This document shows positions 15,497 through 23,500 of a DNA stretch of 64,000 nt, piece by piece. Position numbers and translations under genes: made by a program. This stretch comes from a virus. The notes beneath the pieces were generated by a model. The model saw nothing but the letters and a program-made list of their open reading frames with translations, did not search any database and was not told the DNA's origin. The DNA lies in IMG/VR virus record IMGVR_UViG_3300043399_000272, positions 186,001-250,000 of that record. The stretch is one strand, 5' to 3'. Each line of letters starts with the position of its first letter. Position 1 is the stretch's first letter.

Positions 15497-15954
15497 AAAC
15501 ATACGGTGAATTATTACCTGGCTTAAAGATCATTGAACATACAAAGTACAATGATAATAGAGGTAATTTTTGTGAAACATGGAAGATAACAAATGATGGG
15601 ATGCGAGGATCGTTCCGTCAATTGAACACTGCAACATCTAAACAAAATGTCATTCGTGGTATGCACAGACAAGACCAATCTAAGTTGATTATGCCTGTTT
15701 ATGGTAGAATATTTGACGTTGCACTAGAACCTGAAACTGGTAAGTGGTTTGCGATTGAATTAGACAACACCTCAGGTTTATTAGTACCACCAGAATACGC
15801 ACACGGTTACATGACATTAACTGAAAACACGATAGTGCAGTATATTGTAGACATGCCCTATAATAAAGACGTTGAAGAAAATTTCAAATGGGATCAATAT
15901 AACATCGCTTGGCCAATCGTTGTTACACCCATACTATCAGAGAAAGACAAATGA
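15493..15954 (+). CDS. rmlC: dTDP-4-dehydrorhamnose 3,5-epimerase-like (RmlC)
   Basis: 153 residues, shorter than the usual 180. Cupin fold enzyme that epimerises a dTDP-4-keto-6-deoxy sugar. 'DNRGNFCETW', 'NVIRGMHRQ' (catalytic His 58 in R-G-x-H), 'PPEYAHGYMTL' and the C-terminal 'IAWPIV..PILSEKD' are the standard RmlC blocks. No RmlA, RmlB or RmlD is visible, so it must use host precursors or act on another sugar. Stop overlaps the cytidylyltransferase ATG. Confidence 0.88.
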   Translation: MKTYGELLPGLKIIEHTKYNDNRGNFCETWKITNDGMRGSFRQLNTATSKQNVIRGMHRQDQSKLIMPVYGRIFDVALEPETGKWFAIELDNTSGLLVPPEYAHGYMTLTENTIVQYIVDMPYNKDVEENFKWDQYNIAWPIVVTPILSEKDK

Positions 15955-16442
15955 AAGTAGGATTTAATTGTTCAAGTTTTGATTTGTTTCATGCTGGGCA
16001 TGTTACCATGCTTAAAATGGAAAAAAAGTTATGTGACTATCTAATTGTTGCACTTCAAGTTGATCCTACTATTGATAGGCCTGGCATCAAAAATAAACCT
16101 ACACAATCTGTCTATGAACGATACGTACAATTGCAGTCATGTAAATATGTAGACGAGATACTAGTATATTCTACCGAATATGACCTACTTCAATTATTGA
16201 TGACCCAAAAGATCGACATTCGTTTTTTGAGTGAAGAATATCTTAACAGAGATTTCACGGGCAAGCAATATTGCATTCAAAATGGAATCGAGTTATACTA
16301 TCACAAACGTGAACATGATTATAGTTCAACCGAGTTGCGTAACAGAATATATATGTTAGAAAAACTCAAGCGTGAAACAACTCAACCAGAAACAGAGATA
16401 CCGCAACACAGTCCTGAATTGGTTAAAAAGAATGAAATTTAA
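15951..16442 (+). CDS. cytidylyltransferase-like nucleotidyltransferase (TagD/HldE-C type)
   Basis: 163 residues. 'GFNCSSFDLFHAGHVTML' contains the HxGH motif (14-17), 'YERYVQLQSCKYVDEILVY' and 'YSSTELRNRIY' (the S-S-T-x-x-R motif) complete the fold that moves CMP or AMP onto a phosphorylated sugar or polyol. Glycerol-3-phosphate cytidylyltransferase and heptose-1-phosphate adenylyltransferase are the closest models. With the ROK kinase and RmlC it forms a likely activated-sugar pathway. The C-terminal 25 residues are a Pro/Gln-rich tail. ATG 15951 gives ATGA coupling. Confidence 0.85.
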   Translation: MKVGFNCSSFDLFHAGHVTMLKMEKKLCDYLIVALQVDPTIDRPGIKNKPTQSVYERYVQLQSCKYVDEILVYSTEYDLLQLLMTQKIDIRFLSEEYLNRDFTGKQYCIQNGIELYYHKREHDYSSTELRNRIYMLEKLKRETTQPETEIPQHSPELVKKNEI

Positions 16443-17013
16443 TAGTGACATTGACATTGATTTTAGTAACCGTGATGATATACTAAAGCATATCAGGCAC
16501 ATACCTGCAGCCATGCGTAATGTTAATCCAATTCGTAAACATGCGACTGGAATCTATGTGACAGACATTCCATATGATGCAGTGAATGACATGGCTAACA
16601 TTGATTATGTAGAAGCAGAGGATCGTGGATATATTAAGTTAGATATGCTTAATGTGCATGTATATAATCAAGTCAAAGACGAAATGCACTTAATCGAGTT
16701 GATGCGTGAGCCTGACTGGAATAAGTTAAAAGATCGAGAATTTGTTGAAAAACTGATACACTTGTCAAATCACTACAATAGTCTTTGCAAAATGCCAGAA
16801 CCAGTTGACAGTATTCCTAGACTAGCTATGTTTTTGGCTATTATTCGTCCAGGAAAAAAGCATTTAATTGGTCTGCCCTGGAAAGAAGTAGCTAAAACTG
16901 TATGGGAAAAAGGAAGTGACGGGTATAGCTTCAAAAAAGCACATGCAATTGGGTATTCTTGGTTAGTAGCAGTTCATATGAACTTGCTTACAGAATCTTC
17001 TTCACAAGGGTAA
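16432..17013 (+). CDS. DnaE-like polymerase fragment: catalytic palm (second half)
   Basis: 193 residues. 'NSDIDIDFSNRDDILKHI' at 4-21 matches P-D-[IF]-D-[IV]-D-F of bacterial DnaE, with two catalytic Asp. 'GYIKLDMLNV' (67-74) matches the G-x-x-K-x-D-x-L block that holds the third. 'LAIIRPG' (135-141) and 'YSFKKAHAIGYS' (165-176) match A-L-x-R-P-G and Y-x-F-N-K-S-H-A-x-x-Y. The part of DnaE just before the DIDID block is absent here but present in the gene at 52169. Starts inside the previous gene with AAAAAGA upstream. Activity unproven. Confidence 0.8.
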   Translation: MKFNSDIDIDFSNRDDILKHIRHIPAAMRNVNPIRKHATGIYVTDIPYDAVNDMANIDYVEAEDRGYIKLDMLNVHVYNQVKDEMHLIELMREPDWNKLKDREFVEKLIHLSNHYNSLCKMPEPVDSIPRLAMFLAIIRPGKKHLIGLPWKEVAKTVWEKGSDGYSFKKAHAIGYSWLVAVHMNLLTESSSQG

Positions 17014-17368
17014 TTGATTTTCTTTTAGATTTCTTTTTACTGAGTTCAAGCATACTACATATAGGTCCGTGTAATACTGTCAAACTCTTATTGTTAAATG
17101 TTCTTAAGTAGGGCTTAAAGATAGCCCAGTCTTCTTTTAGAAACATATTAATGGGTACTAATCTGTTTGATTCCCACCACCAAACATCCCCTAATAACAA
17201 AAATTGCTCTCTTAACTCTTGTTGTGCTATAGATCCATAATCATATATAGTGGTGACTAAATCATCACGGTTTTGTACTATACCAACATAATCTTGGCCA
17301 GCATAGGAACAAACGGTGATGAATGGGTGATTTTCTGTTAGTTTTTTAAAGAAATCGTTATGAAGCAT
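16988..17368 (-). CDS. conserved phage protein, unknown function
   Basis: 126 residues starting MLHNDFFKKLTENH. Blocks 'YAGQDYVGIVQNRDDL', 'YDYGS' and 'WWWESNRLVPINMFL' are familiar from T4-like cyanophages, where the protein has no known function. Read from the minus strand behind a GATAAATA late box (17386-17393), ending 26 bases inside the convergent DnaE-like gene. Lone minus-strand gene between two plus-strand blocks. Confidence 0.8.
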   Translation of the reverse strand: MLHNDFFKKLTENHPFITVCSYAGQDYVGIVQNRDDLVTTIYDYGSIAQQELREQFLLLGDVWWWESNRLVPINMFLKEDWAIFKPYLRTFNNKSLTVLHGPICSMLELSKKKSKRKSITLVKKIL

Positions 17369-17385
17369 AAAAATCAATTACCAAA

Positions 17386-17393
17386 TATTTATC
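17386..17393 (-). promoter_or_regulatory. late promoter box (GATAAATA)
   Basis: GATAAATA on the minus strand, 17 bases upstream of the ATG at 17368. Matches the T4 late box TATAAATA at 7 of 8 positions. Confidence 0.75.
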
Positions 17394-17417
17394 AAATCTC
17401 GTTACCCAATATATTTT

Positions 17418-17425
17418 TATAAATA
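17418..17425 (+). promoter_or_regulatory. late promoter box (TATAAATA)
   Basis: Exact T4 late consensus, 17 bases before the GTG at 17443, back to back with the minus-strand box at 17386. Confidence 0.85.
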
Positions 17426-17442
17426 TATAAAAGGAGCAAACT

Positions 17443-18213
17443 GTGTATTCAACAAGTGTTTATTTTTATATCCCAAGACAAACTGTTGTGGTTTACAGTG
17501 GCAATTCTACTAGGAGGTATGCGATTGTGTATGCTAAGAATCTAACATTGAACAAGGGCGTGGATAATAAAATCCAATTTCAGTTCTTAAACCAAGAACA
17601 AAAACCATTTGATATTACAGGTAAGAGTATTACCTTTAGACTATTAGATGAAAGTGGAAGTGAAATCTTATTGCAAAAAGGAGTATTACCTACACTAGCT
17701 TTAAAGGGAATATGTGAATTAACAACTACTGCAAGCGAAATTGAAGATATTAACCCACAGTATTGTTCATATAGTTTAGAAATCTCTGATAATGATTATG
17801 ATCTTCCGGTATTTGTTAGTTCAGAAGCCTCTGCAAGAGGGGCAGTTAGTGTTGTAGACAGTGTGTTTCCTAGTTTTGTTCCTGCAATAAATGTAGAAAT
17901 CCCCACACATTTGTTGCCTAATACTATCGCTAATACAAGCACTGTAAATTATTCAACTAGCATTATTAACACCAAAGATAATCCTATGCTAAGTATTCAG
18001 TGCTATCTTGACAGCTATAGTGGTACTGTCGAGATATATGGATCCACTATTTATAGCCCGGATTTGTCTGCAATAGGATATCAAATATCCAATAATGGTC
18101 CTTATACCACTGAATCTGGTTCTAAAGGCTATAGTATTTCAGGATATCACCCGTATGTGCAATTAAAATTTACCAGCACTGAGGGTAATGTCACCAAAGT
18201 ATTAGCCAGATAA
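17443..18213 (+). CDS. putative virion/baseplate protein
   Basis: 256 residues from GTG with a strong SD (AAGGAG at 17431). An N-terminal beta domain ('GVDNKIQFQFLNQEQKPFDI', 'SITFRLLDE') is like the upper-baseplate BppU N-terminal domain found in many phage fibres. The C-terminal half is Ser/Thr-rich beta. The exact late box upstream supports virion expression. Interrupts the replication gene order between the DnaE fragment and primase. Confidence 0.7.
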   Translation: MYSTSVYFYIPRQTVVVYSGNSTRRYAIVYAKNLTLNKGVDNKIQFQFLNQEQKPFDITGKSITFRLLDESGSEILLQKGVLPTLALKGICELTTTASEIEDINPQYCSYSLEISDNDYDLPVFVSSEASARGAVSVVDSVFPSFVPAINVEIPTHLLPNTIANTSTVNYSTSIINTKDNPMLSIQCYLDSYSGTVEIYGSTIYSPDLSAIGYQISNNGPYTTESGSKGYSISGYHPYVQLKFTSTEGNVTKVLAR

Positions 18214-18215
18214 TA

Positions 18216-18244
18216 TTGATTTATTCTAGTAAGAAGTATACAAT
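18216..18244 (+). promoter_or_regulatory. sigma70 promoter, leaderless, for primase
   Basis: TTGATT at 18216-18221, 17-base spacer, TACAAT at 18239-18244. Predicted start 18251 is the A of the primase ATG. No SD precedes it. Confidence 0.8.
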
Positions 18245-18250
18245 ATAAGA

Positions 18251-19222
18251 ATGTTCGACATTCTAGGTTTAATTCCGGGTAAAAAGAAGCATACAAACAG
18301 CGGGTGGACTAGCTTTAACGCAGTCTGCTGTAGCCATCGCGGCCATAATCCAGACAGAAGAATGCGAGGCGGGCTACGTATTGATGGAAATAATTGGGTG
18401 ATGCATTGCTTCAACTGCGGATATAGTTGTAGCTTTATGCTCGGTAGGAGTATAAATGCAAAAACCAGACAGTTCCTTATTTGGTGCGGAGTAGATAGTG
18501 AACAAGTACAAAAATGGAGTTTAGAAAGCCTTCAGAAAAAAGATTTGCTTCAACTATACCTAGAACAGAAAAAACGCTTTACGATTAAATTTAAATCTAA
18601 GAGGCTGCCGGACAATTCTGAACAAATTACTGAACAAGGTACTCATAAGTTCTATGTAGATTATTTGAAAAAGCGCAAAATAGACTATGAAAAATATGTT
18701 CTCTATTGCAACCCTTCCGGTGGTCAACGTAAAAAATATGGTATTATAATTCCCTACACATATAAAGGAAAAATAGTAGGACACACTACAAGGTTTCTGG
18801 ATAACAAAAGTCCTAAATATATCAATGAACAACAACAAGGCTATGTCTTTAATATTGACATGCAGAAACCAGAATGGAATGTATGCATTGTAACTGAAGG
18901 TATTTTTGATGCAATGGCAATCGATGGTGTTGCACTGATGCATGACGATATTAGTAATGAGCAAGCAATACTACTAAGTACACTAAACAGAAAAATTATT
19001 GTAGTGCCGGATTTTGACAAAACTGGTTTGAAAATTACAGATAGGGCGTTAGAACTTGGATATCATGTCAGCTTACCCAACTGGGGTCCTGATATTAAAG
19101 ACGTTAACGATGCAGTAGTAAAGTATGGTAAGCTCCCTACATTATTGGCAATACTTGAAAACGCAACGATGAGCAAGATAAAAATTGAAATGAGGAAGAA
19201 ACAGATTGCTAAAGGATTATAA
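18251..19222 (+). CDS. 61: DNA primase (gp61-type)
   Basis: 323 residues (T4 gp61 is 342). Makes RNA primers for lagging-strand synthesis with gp41. N-terminal zinc-binding region with Cys 26/27, H32 and 'HCFNCGYSC' (C53, C56); TOPRIM block 'VTEGIFDAMAIDG' with Glu 216; second TOPRIM acidic pair 'VPDFDKTG' (D254, D256). Ends 17 bases inside the helicase gene. Translation is probably leaderless. Confidence 0.93.
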   Translation: MFDILGLIPGKKKHTNSGWTSFNAVCCSHRGHNPDRRMRGGLRIDGNNWVMHCFNCGYSCSFMLGRSINAKTRQFLIWCGVDSEQVQKWSLESLQKKDLLQLYLEQKKRFTIKFKSKRLPDNSEQITEQGTHKFYVDYLKKRKIDYEKYVLYCNPSGGQRKKYGIIIPYTYKGKIVGHTTRFLDNKSPKYINEQQQGYVFNIDMQKPEWNVCIVTEGIFDAMAIDGVALMHDDISNEQAILLSTLNRKIIVVPDFDKTGLKITDRALELGYHVSLPNWGPDIKDVNDAVVKYGKLPTLLAILENATMSKIKIEMRKKQIAKGL

Positions 19223-20633
19223 TATTGATGTACAGACCCTATTTCTGCGTATGTTAGTAACAAACGCAGAATTGTTTACAAGGGTTACAAACATCATGAA
19301 TCCACAAAACTTTGATAAGTCTCTCAGACCTGTGGCTGAGCTACTTAAGGAGCACAGTGAAAAATACAGTGTGTTACCTTCTCCTGAACAAATCAAAGCA
19401 ACGACTGGAGTTGAAATTGATGTAGTACCAGAGTTAAACGAAGGTCACTCTGAATGGTTTTTAGATGAATTTGAAAAATTTACTAAGCGCCAAGAACTTG
19501 AACGTGCTATCCTTCAAGCAGCCGATATGCTTGAAAAGGGTGATTACGGTCCTGTTGAAAAGATGATTAAGGACGCTGTACAAATCAGTTTACAAAAAGA
19601 CATGGGTACAGATTACTTTGCTGACCCCAAGACACGAATTAATAAGTATTTCAATGCAGGTGGGCAGGTTAGTACAGGATGGCCACAACTTGACAGACTA
19701 CTATATGGTGGTTTTAGTCGGGGTGAACTAAACATCTTTGCAGGTGGTTCTGGTTCAGGTAAGTCTTTGGTTATGATGAATATTGCATTGAACTGGTTGA
19801 ACGTAGGTCTAAGTGGTGTTTACGTTTCACTAGAACTTTCAGAAGAACTAACATCATTGCGTACTGATGCGATGTTGACCAGTATGAGTACCAAAGATAT
19901 TCGCAAAGATATTGATTCTGCTGAATTGAAGATTAAAATGATGAGTAAGAAGTCTGGTCAATATCGAGTTAAAGGTATGCCTGCACAATCTAACGTTAAC
20001 GATATTCGTGCTTATTTGAAAGAAGTACAAATTCAGACAGGAATCAAAATTGATTTTGTGATGATTGATTATTTGGATCTGGTTATGCCCGTGTCTGTTA
20101 AAGTAAATCCCAATGATCAGTTTATCAAAGACAAGTATGTTTCAGAAGAATTGCGTAACTTAGCAAAAGAGCTAGGCATTTTAATGGTAACTGCATCTCA
20201 GTTGAATCGTAGTGCTGTAGAGGAAATTGAGTTTGATCATAGTCACATTGCAGGTGGCATTTCAAAGATTAACACTGCGGATAACGTCTTTGGTATATAT
20301 CGTACTAGAAGTATGATGGAGCGAGGAAAGTATCAGATTCAATGTATGAAATCTCGTAGTAGTACAGGCGTAGGTCAAAAAATCGATTTAGACTATAATA
20401 TGGAAACTATGCGTATTACAGATGATGATCCTGAAGGATACGCAGACCAGCAAGCAAAGTATAAACAGCAACCTAGTGCAAATGACATAATGAGTAAATT
20501 GAAGCCGCAAAGCACTATAACAACAAACGATCAGGTTCAGTCTTTTGTCCAACCAGAAGCAAAACGAGTAGTAGGTGATGTTCAGGGTGCTAAATTAAAA
20601 GCACTATTGAATACGATTCAAAAAGATAAATAA
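19206..20633 (+). CDS. 41: replicative DNA helicase (gp41-type)
   Basis: 475 residues (T4 gp41 is 475). Hexameric DnaB-like helicase that unwinds the fork 5'-3'. Walker A GGSGSGKS at about 180-187, Walker B 'IDFVMIDYLDL', 'VTASQLNR' and 'FGIYRTRSM' blocks; the N-terminal 130 residues form the helical domain that binds gp61/gp59. TTG start at 19206 is supported by GAGGAA at 19192-19197. The C-terminal 70 residues are a Gln-rich tail. Confidence 0.95.
   Translation: MLKDYNIDVQTLFLRMLVTNAELFTRVTNIMNPQNFDKSLRPVAELLKEHSEKYSVLPSPEQIKATTGVEIDVVPELNEGHSEWFLDEFEKFTKRQELERAILQAADMLEKGDYGPVEKMIKDAVQISLQKDMGTDYFADPKTRINKYFNAGGQVSTGWPQLDRLLYGGFSRGELNIFAGGSGSGKSLVMMNIALNWLNVGLSGVYVSLELSEELTSLRTDAMLTSMSTKDIRKDIDSAELKIKMMSKKSGQYRVKGMPAQSNVNDIRAYLKEVQIQTGIKIDFVMIDYLDLVMPVSVKVNPNDQFIKDKYVSEELRNLAKELGILMVTASQLNRSAVEEIEFDHSHIAGGISKINTADNVFGIYRTRSMMERGKYQIQCMKSRSSTGVGQKIDLDYNMETMRITDDDPEGYADQQAKYKQQPSANDIMSKLKPQSTITTNDQVQSFVQPEAKRVVGDVQGAKLKALLNTIQKDK
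20625..20632 (+). promoter_or_regulatory. late promoter box (GATAAATA)
   Basis: Overlaps the last codons of the helicase gene, 19 bases before the ATG at 20652. Confidence 0.72.
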
Positions 20634-20651
20634 TAGTAGGACATATTTATT

Positions 20652-20891
20652 ATGCAAAGAAAAACTCGTAGCTTACTAGAGGAATTAGAGTCCCTAGGAC
20701 AAAATCGTGATACTAAGCATATCATCGAAAACCGAGCCCAACATATCATCACTAGTGCTATAAATTTGCTAGAAATGATCAATAAATATTACGATCCTGA
20801 CAAGGCCCAGATCCTAGAGCGTAAACTTTTAAACGCAATCAAGACTAGAGATCAAGAAAAATTCAGCAAATCCATCAAAAAAGATAGTTAA
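20652..20891 (+). CDS. small conserved helical protein after gp41
   Basis: 79 residues, highly charged, helical: 'RSLLEELESLGQNRDTKHII', 'RAQHIITSAINLLEMI', 'LERKLLNAIKTRD'. A very similar short protein follows gp41 in many T4-like marine phages. Function unknown. Late-box control despite its position next to replication genes suggests a virion or packaging role. Confidence 0.8.
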   Translation: MQRKTRSLLEELESLGQNRDTKHIIENRAQHIITSAINLLEMINKYYDPDKAQILERKLLNAIKTRDQEKFSKSIKKDS

Positions 20892-20927
20892 AAATCTATC
20901 TGCAAACCCAACTTTTTTTGCAAAAGG

Positions 20928-20935
20928 CATAAATA
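20928..20935 (+). promoter_or_regulatory. late promoter box (CATAAATA)
   Basis: 43 bases before the ATG at 20979; leader carries AAAGGA as SD. Confidence 0.7.
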
Positions 20936-20978
20936 AAAGTAGAGCCTATATGGCTCAACTATTTAAAGGAAAATTAAA

Positions 20979-21368
20979 ATGGCACAACAAACTAAAGTTC
21001 ACGGTGATTTCAAAGGCGTAGCTAACTATGACGTTCGTGATTATACAGTAGGTTCTCTAAATGCAGTTACTTCTGCTCAAACAGTACAACCACAAGGTCC
21101 TAAGCTAGACTTTGGTACTATCACTTTCACAGGTGCAGCAAGCCCATCATTAGCTGACATCAAGACAGCTATTGACACAATCCAACAATTAGCAGTTGTT
21201 TATGTATATGAGTATACTGAAGTTGGTGACAATACTGACACTCTAGCAGTTGCAGTATACCCAACAGGTGCATGGGATTTCGCAAACGGTGGTTCTTTAG
21301 ACGCAGCTTTAACTTCTGCTCTAGGATATGCTGTTACTACAGCCGCTACAGCAACATTCACTAACTAA
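20979..21368 (+). CDS. small beta-rich protein, probable virion component
   Basis: 129 residues, Ala/Thr/Val-rich, no Cys, few charged residues. This is typical of head decoration or tail proteins made in bulk. It stands alone between a late box and a strong terminator, as expected for a highly expressed structural gene. A large share of codons are GCT/GCA/ACT. No family recognised. 'LADIKTAIDTIQQLAVVYVYEY' is the only helix. Confidence 0.72.
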   Translation: MAQQTKVHGDFKGVANYDVRDYTVGSLNAVTSAQTVQPQGPKLDFGTITFTGAASPSLADIKTAIDTIQQLAVVYVYEYTEVGDNTDTLAVAVYPTGAWDFANGGSLDAALTSALGYAVTTAATATFTN

Positions 21369-21383
21369 TTTAAAACTTAGTCT

Positions 21384-21413
21384 AAAAACCCGAGAATATT
21401 CTCGGGTTTTTTT
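21384..21413 (+). terminator. bidirectional rho-independent terminator
   Basis: A self-complementary stem, CCCGAGA with TCTCGGG around ATAT (21389-21406), flanked by AAAAA and a run of 7 T. Ends the unit at 20979-21368. Confidence 0.92.
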
Positions 21414-21418
21414 ACCTC

Positions 21419-21426
21419 TATAAATA
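21419..21426 (+). promoter_or_regulatory. late promoter box (TATAAATA), leaderless
   Basis: Exact late consensus with only 5 bases between it and the ATG at 21432, so the expected start is the ATG itself. Follows directly after the terminator. Confidence 0.85.
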
Positions 21427-21431
21427 TCATT

Positions 21432-21890
21432 ATGAGTTATAGAATAAGATGCTATACGTTATTTGATATCACGCAAACCGGAGTTTTGATTAGACGACCC
21501 CCGATAAATTTGTCAGACGACCAAAGAGTCGATTGGGAAAATCGCAGAAATTCACAGTCTAATTTTGACACGGTTGTTCAGGTGATAAATCTAAGAAGCC
21601 AACCTGAAGAAATGTCAATAACTACCTCGTCTTACATCAACTTCAAAGAATTTCAAAACTTTGGATTTATGTATGAAGATGAAGAAGATCAAATGTGTTG
21701 GCAATTTGATTTTTCGATTAGACATAAAAGTGTATTTGACGACGGAGTAAGTGAACTAGGAGCATTATTCGATGATTGCGAAGGTGTACCTATGATTAAA
21801 CACGGTATAAAGTGGGAGAAACTTGCATCATTTTTAGATACATCCCCTGAATTTCGAAATATTTATTTTGAGGTACTATCAAATGAGTGA
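21432..21890 (+). CDS. conserved T4-like phage protein, unknown
   Basis: 152 residues starting MSYRIRCYTLFDITQTGV. 'RRNSQSNFDTVVQVINLRSQPE', 'FGFMYEDEEDQMCWQFDF', 'VFDDGVSELGALFDDC' and 'SFLDTSPEFRNIYFEVL' are blocks I recognise from many T4-like cyanophages. Function unknown. Predicted leaderless late transcript. The stop overlaps the next gene. Confidence 0.82.
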   Translation: MSYRIRCYTLFDITQTGVLIRRPPINLSDDQRVDWENRRNSQSNFDTVVQVINLRSQPEEMSITTSSYINFKEFQNFGFMYEDEEDQMCWQFDFSIRHKSVFDDGVSELGALFDDCEGVPMIKHGIKWEKLASFLDTSPEFRNIYFEVLSNE

Positions 21891-22356
21891 GCAAAACATG
21901 TTTGACATTCTTAAAAAGATGTTAGATAAAACTAATATCACCGAACTTTCAGAAAAATTGGTGTTAACGACTGAAAGCGGTTATGAATTATTTGGAAAAT
22001 ACGTAATAACACATGTAAATAATCAGTATATAGTTTCTGCTCATAAGAGGCACCTGTCACAATCATTTTATACATTAAAAAATGCAGTAATATGGACTAC
22101 CTTATACGCTAATAATAAGATATCAGATTCTAAAAGAATTTTAGATTTAGATGTTGCCTTAGAAGGTGCAAACTTTGAAATAAAATTACATGATACTTTA
22201 GCCAAAAAAGCTAAATCGTTAGAAGCTAAATCAATCCATGCAACCAAAGTTGTAGAAAATAAACACCGAAAATACCTTATAAATCGTGAATTAGCTGAAT
22301 ATGAGGAGAGAGTCAAGAAATGGCAATATACTCAGTTCTCTAAGATAACTGCCTAA
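21883..22356 (+). CDS. conserved helical phage protein
   Basis: 157 residues from ATG 21883 (GAGGT at 21870-21874, 8-base spacing). N-terminal helix, a beta hairpin ('FGKYVITHVNNQYIVSAH'), then two long charged helices (about 75-157) likely to form a coiled coil. Same gene pair order as in marine T4-like phages. Function unknown; probably virion assembly. Confidence 0.78.
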   Translation: MSEQNMFDILKKMLDKTNITELSEKLVLTTESGYELFGKYVITHVNNQYIVSAHKRHLSQSFYTLKNAVIWTTLYANNKISDSKRILDLDVALEGANFEIKLHDTLAKKAKSLEAKSIHATKVVENKHRKYLINRELAEYEERVKKWQYTQFSKITA

Positions 22357-22372
22357 AAATAATTTAGAAAAA

Positions 22373-22380
22373 GATAAATA
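22373..22380 (+). promoter_or_regulatory. late promoter box (GATAAATA)
   Basis: 26 bases before the ATG at 22407. Confidence 0.75.
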
Positions 22381-22406
22381 CATAATCAGTACTCTAGGAC
22401 AATACT

Positions 22407-23123
22407 ATGAAACTAACCGAATTTAACGCAAAACCATTACAAGTCACTAAGAAGGCTCTAAAAGAGCATTTCAATACTGACATGAAATTAGATGGAATGA
22501 GTCTATATGACACACAAAGAATGATGAGAAAAGTAAGCACATTAATGGCTGAAATGCGTCAGTCTTCAAATGGGTTGAATACAGAAAACAATCCGGCATA
22601 TTTAAAACTAGTGTTCATGGAACAGGCATTAACTCATCACTACGGTGAACTTAAAGCTCTACCAATGTACAATACTAGAATGGTAGTAGAAAATGAAGAG
22701 GTTGAAAAATCTCAAGTTATTCTTGCTGCACAAGAAATGGTCGATTCAATTCAAAAAATGGTTGAGCAAGTTTCTGATATGTTAGTCAAAGAGCTACCTG
22801 CAGTTGTAGACGGCGTCAATAGTGAAGTCGGCACACAGCAAGGACAGCAATTCAACACAACCATGACAGAAGCTCTATCTGGATTGCAGGGCGCATTGAC
22901 ACAAGCTAAATCAAGCATTCAAGGTGGTCTAGGTATTATCACTGGTCAAAGCAGCGATATGGCTGATATGGGTATGGGCGGTGAAATGGGCGGAGAAGCC
23001 GATCTAGGTGGCGAAGACATGGAAGATTTAGGTGGTGAGCAACCTGACGCAGAATTGCCTGAGCTACCTGAAGAACCTGACGAAGACGAGACTGTTGCCG
23101 GCGTCGGCCGCGCAATGCGCTAA
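22407..23123 (+). CDS. putative head/virion-associated protein
   Basis: 238 residues. Helical body with 'MSLYDTQRMMRKVSTLMAEM', 'AYLKLVFMEQALTHHY' and 'VVENEEVEKSQVILAAQEM'; the last 60 residues are a Gly/Met/Asp/Glu repeat tail ('MGMGGEMGGEADLGGEDM'). The type is known from T4-like marine phages as a likely structural protein. The acidic tail resembles scaffold proteins. Role inferred from late control and neighbours. Confidence 0.72.
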   Translation: MKLTEFNAKPLQVTKKALKEHFNTDMKLDGMSLYDTQRMMRKVSTLMAEMRQSSNGLNTENNPAYLKLVFMEQALTHHYGELKALPMYNTRMVVENEEVEKSQVILAAQEMVDSIQKMVEQVSDMLVKELPAVVDGVNSEVGTQQGQQFNTTMTEALSGLQGALTQAKSSIQGGLGIITGQSSDMADMGMGGEMGGEADLGGEDMEDLGGEQPDAELPELPEEPDEDETVAGVGRAMR

Positions 23124-23126
23124 AAT

Positions 23127-23456
23127 ATGAGAATTTTTGAATTCGCAGGAGATGATCCTCTTCGTGTTAAATTAGCAGCAATTGCTAAACAATTACAAAC
23201 ACGAGCTATTGAAAAAGATCGTCCGATGGACACAGATGAGTTCCTGCGTTTTCTAAATGACAGTGGTATTAGTTTAGAATTATCCGACTTGTTTGATATA
23301 GTTCAAAAAGAACCACTGAGTAACATAGTTCAATCAGTGAACAAGGATCAAGTCATATTCAAAGGACAAAAAGGCGCCGAAACTACAGGGACTACGCCCG
23401 ATAAATCAGATGCTGAAAAGGTTCGTCAGCAGATGGCTAGAAAAGCAATGAAATAA
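23127..23456 (+). CDS. small protein following the scaffold-like gene
   Basis: 109 residues, starts MRIFEFAGDDPLRVKLAAI. Helical N-terminal half, Thr/Gly-rich linker, basic C-terminal helix 'AEKVRQQMARKAMK'. Cotranscribed with the gene before (3-base gap). No known function; same short-gene position occurs in related phages. Confidence 0.7.
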   Translation: MRIFEFAGDDPLRVKLAAIAKQLQTRAIEKDRPMDTDEFLRFLNDSGISLELSDLFDIVQKEPLSNIVQSVNKDQVIFKGQKGAETTGTTPDKSDAEKVRQQMARKAMK

Positions 23457-23464
23457 CCAAATAG

Positions 23465-23500
23465 ATTGTACTATGTAGAAATATATAGTACAATTTTTTT
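23465..23500 (+). terminator. terminator hairpin that also contains a promoter
   Basis: 10-bp stem (23465-23474 with 23485-23494) and a T-run to 23500, closing the unit ending at 23456. The two arms also hold the -35 and -10 of the promoter for the next gene. Confidence 0.75.
23466..23494 (+). promoter_or_regulatory. sigma70-like promoter, leaderless, inside a terminator stem
   Basis: TTGTAC at 23466-23471, 17-base spacer, TACAAT at 23489-23494. Predicted start 23501 is the A of the nuclease ATG; no SD is possible in the T-run before it. Confidence 0.62.

Noticed and set aside
16988-17442. Insertion of foreign DNA at the lone minus-strand gene
   Set aside because: The gene has its own phage late box and recognisable T4-like phage homologues; no direct repeats or att-like ends were seen.
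23466-23500. Interpretation as terminator only
   Set aside because: The -35/-10 spacing of exactly 17 and the start falling on the ATG without any SD make a combined terminator-promoter the better reading, though with moderate confidence.
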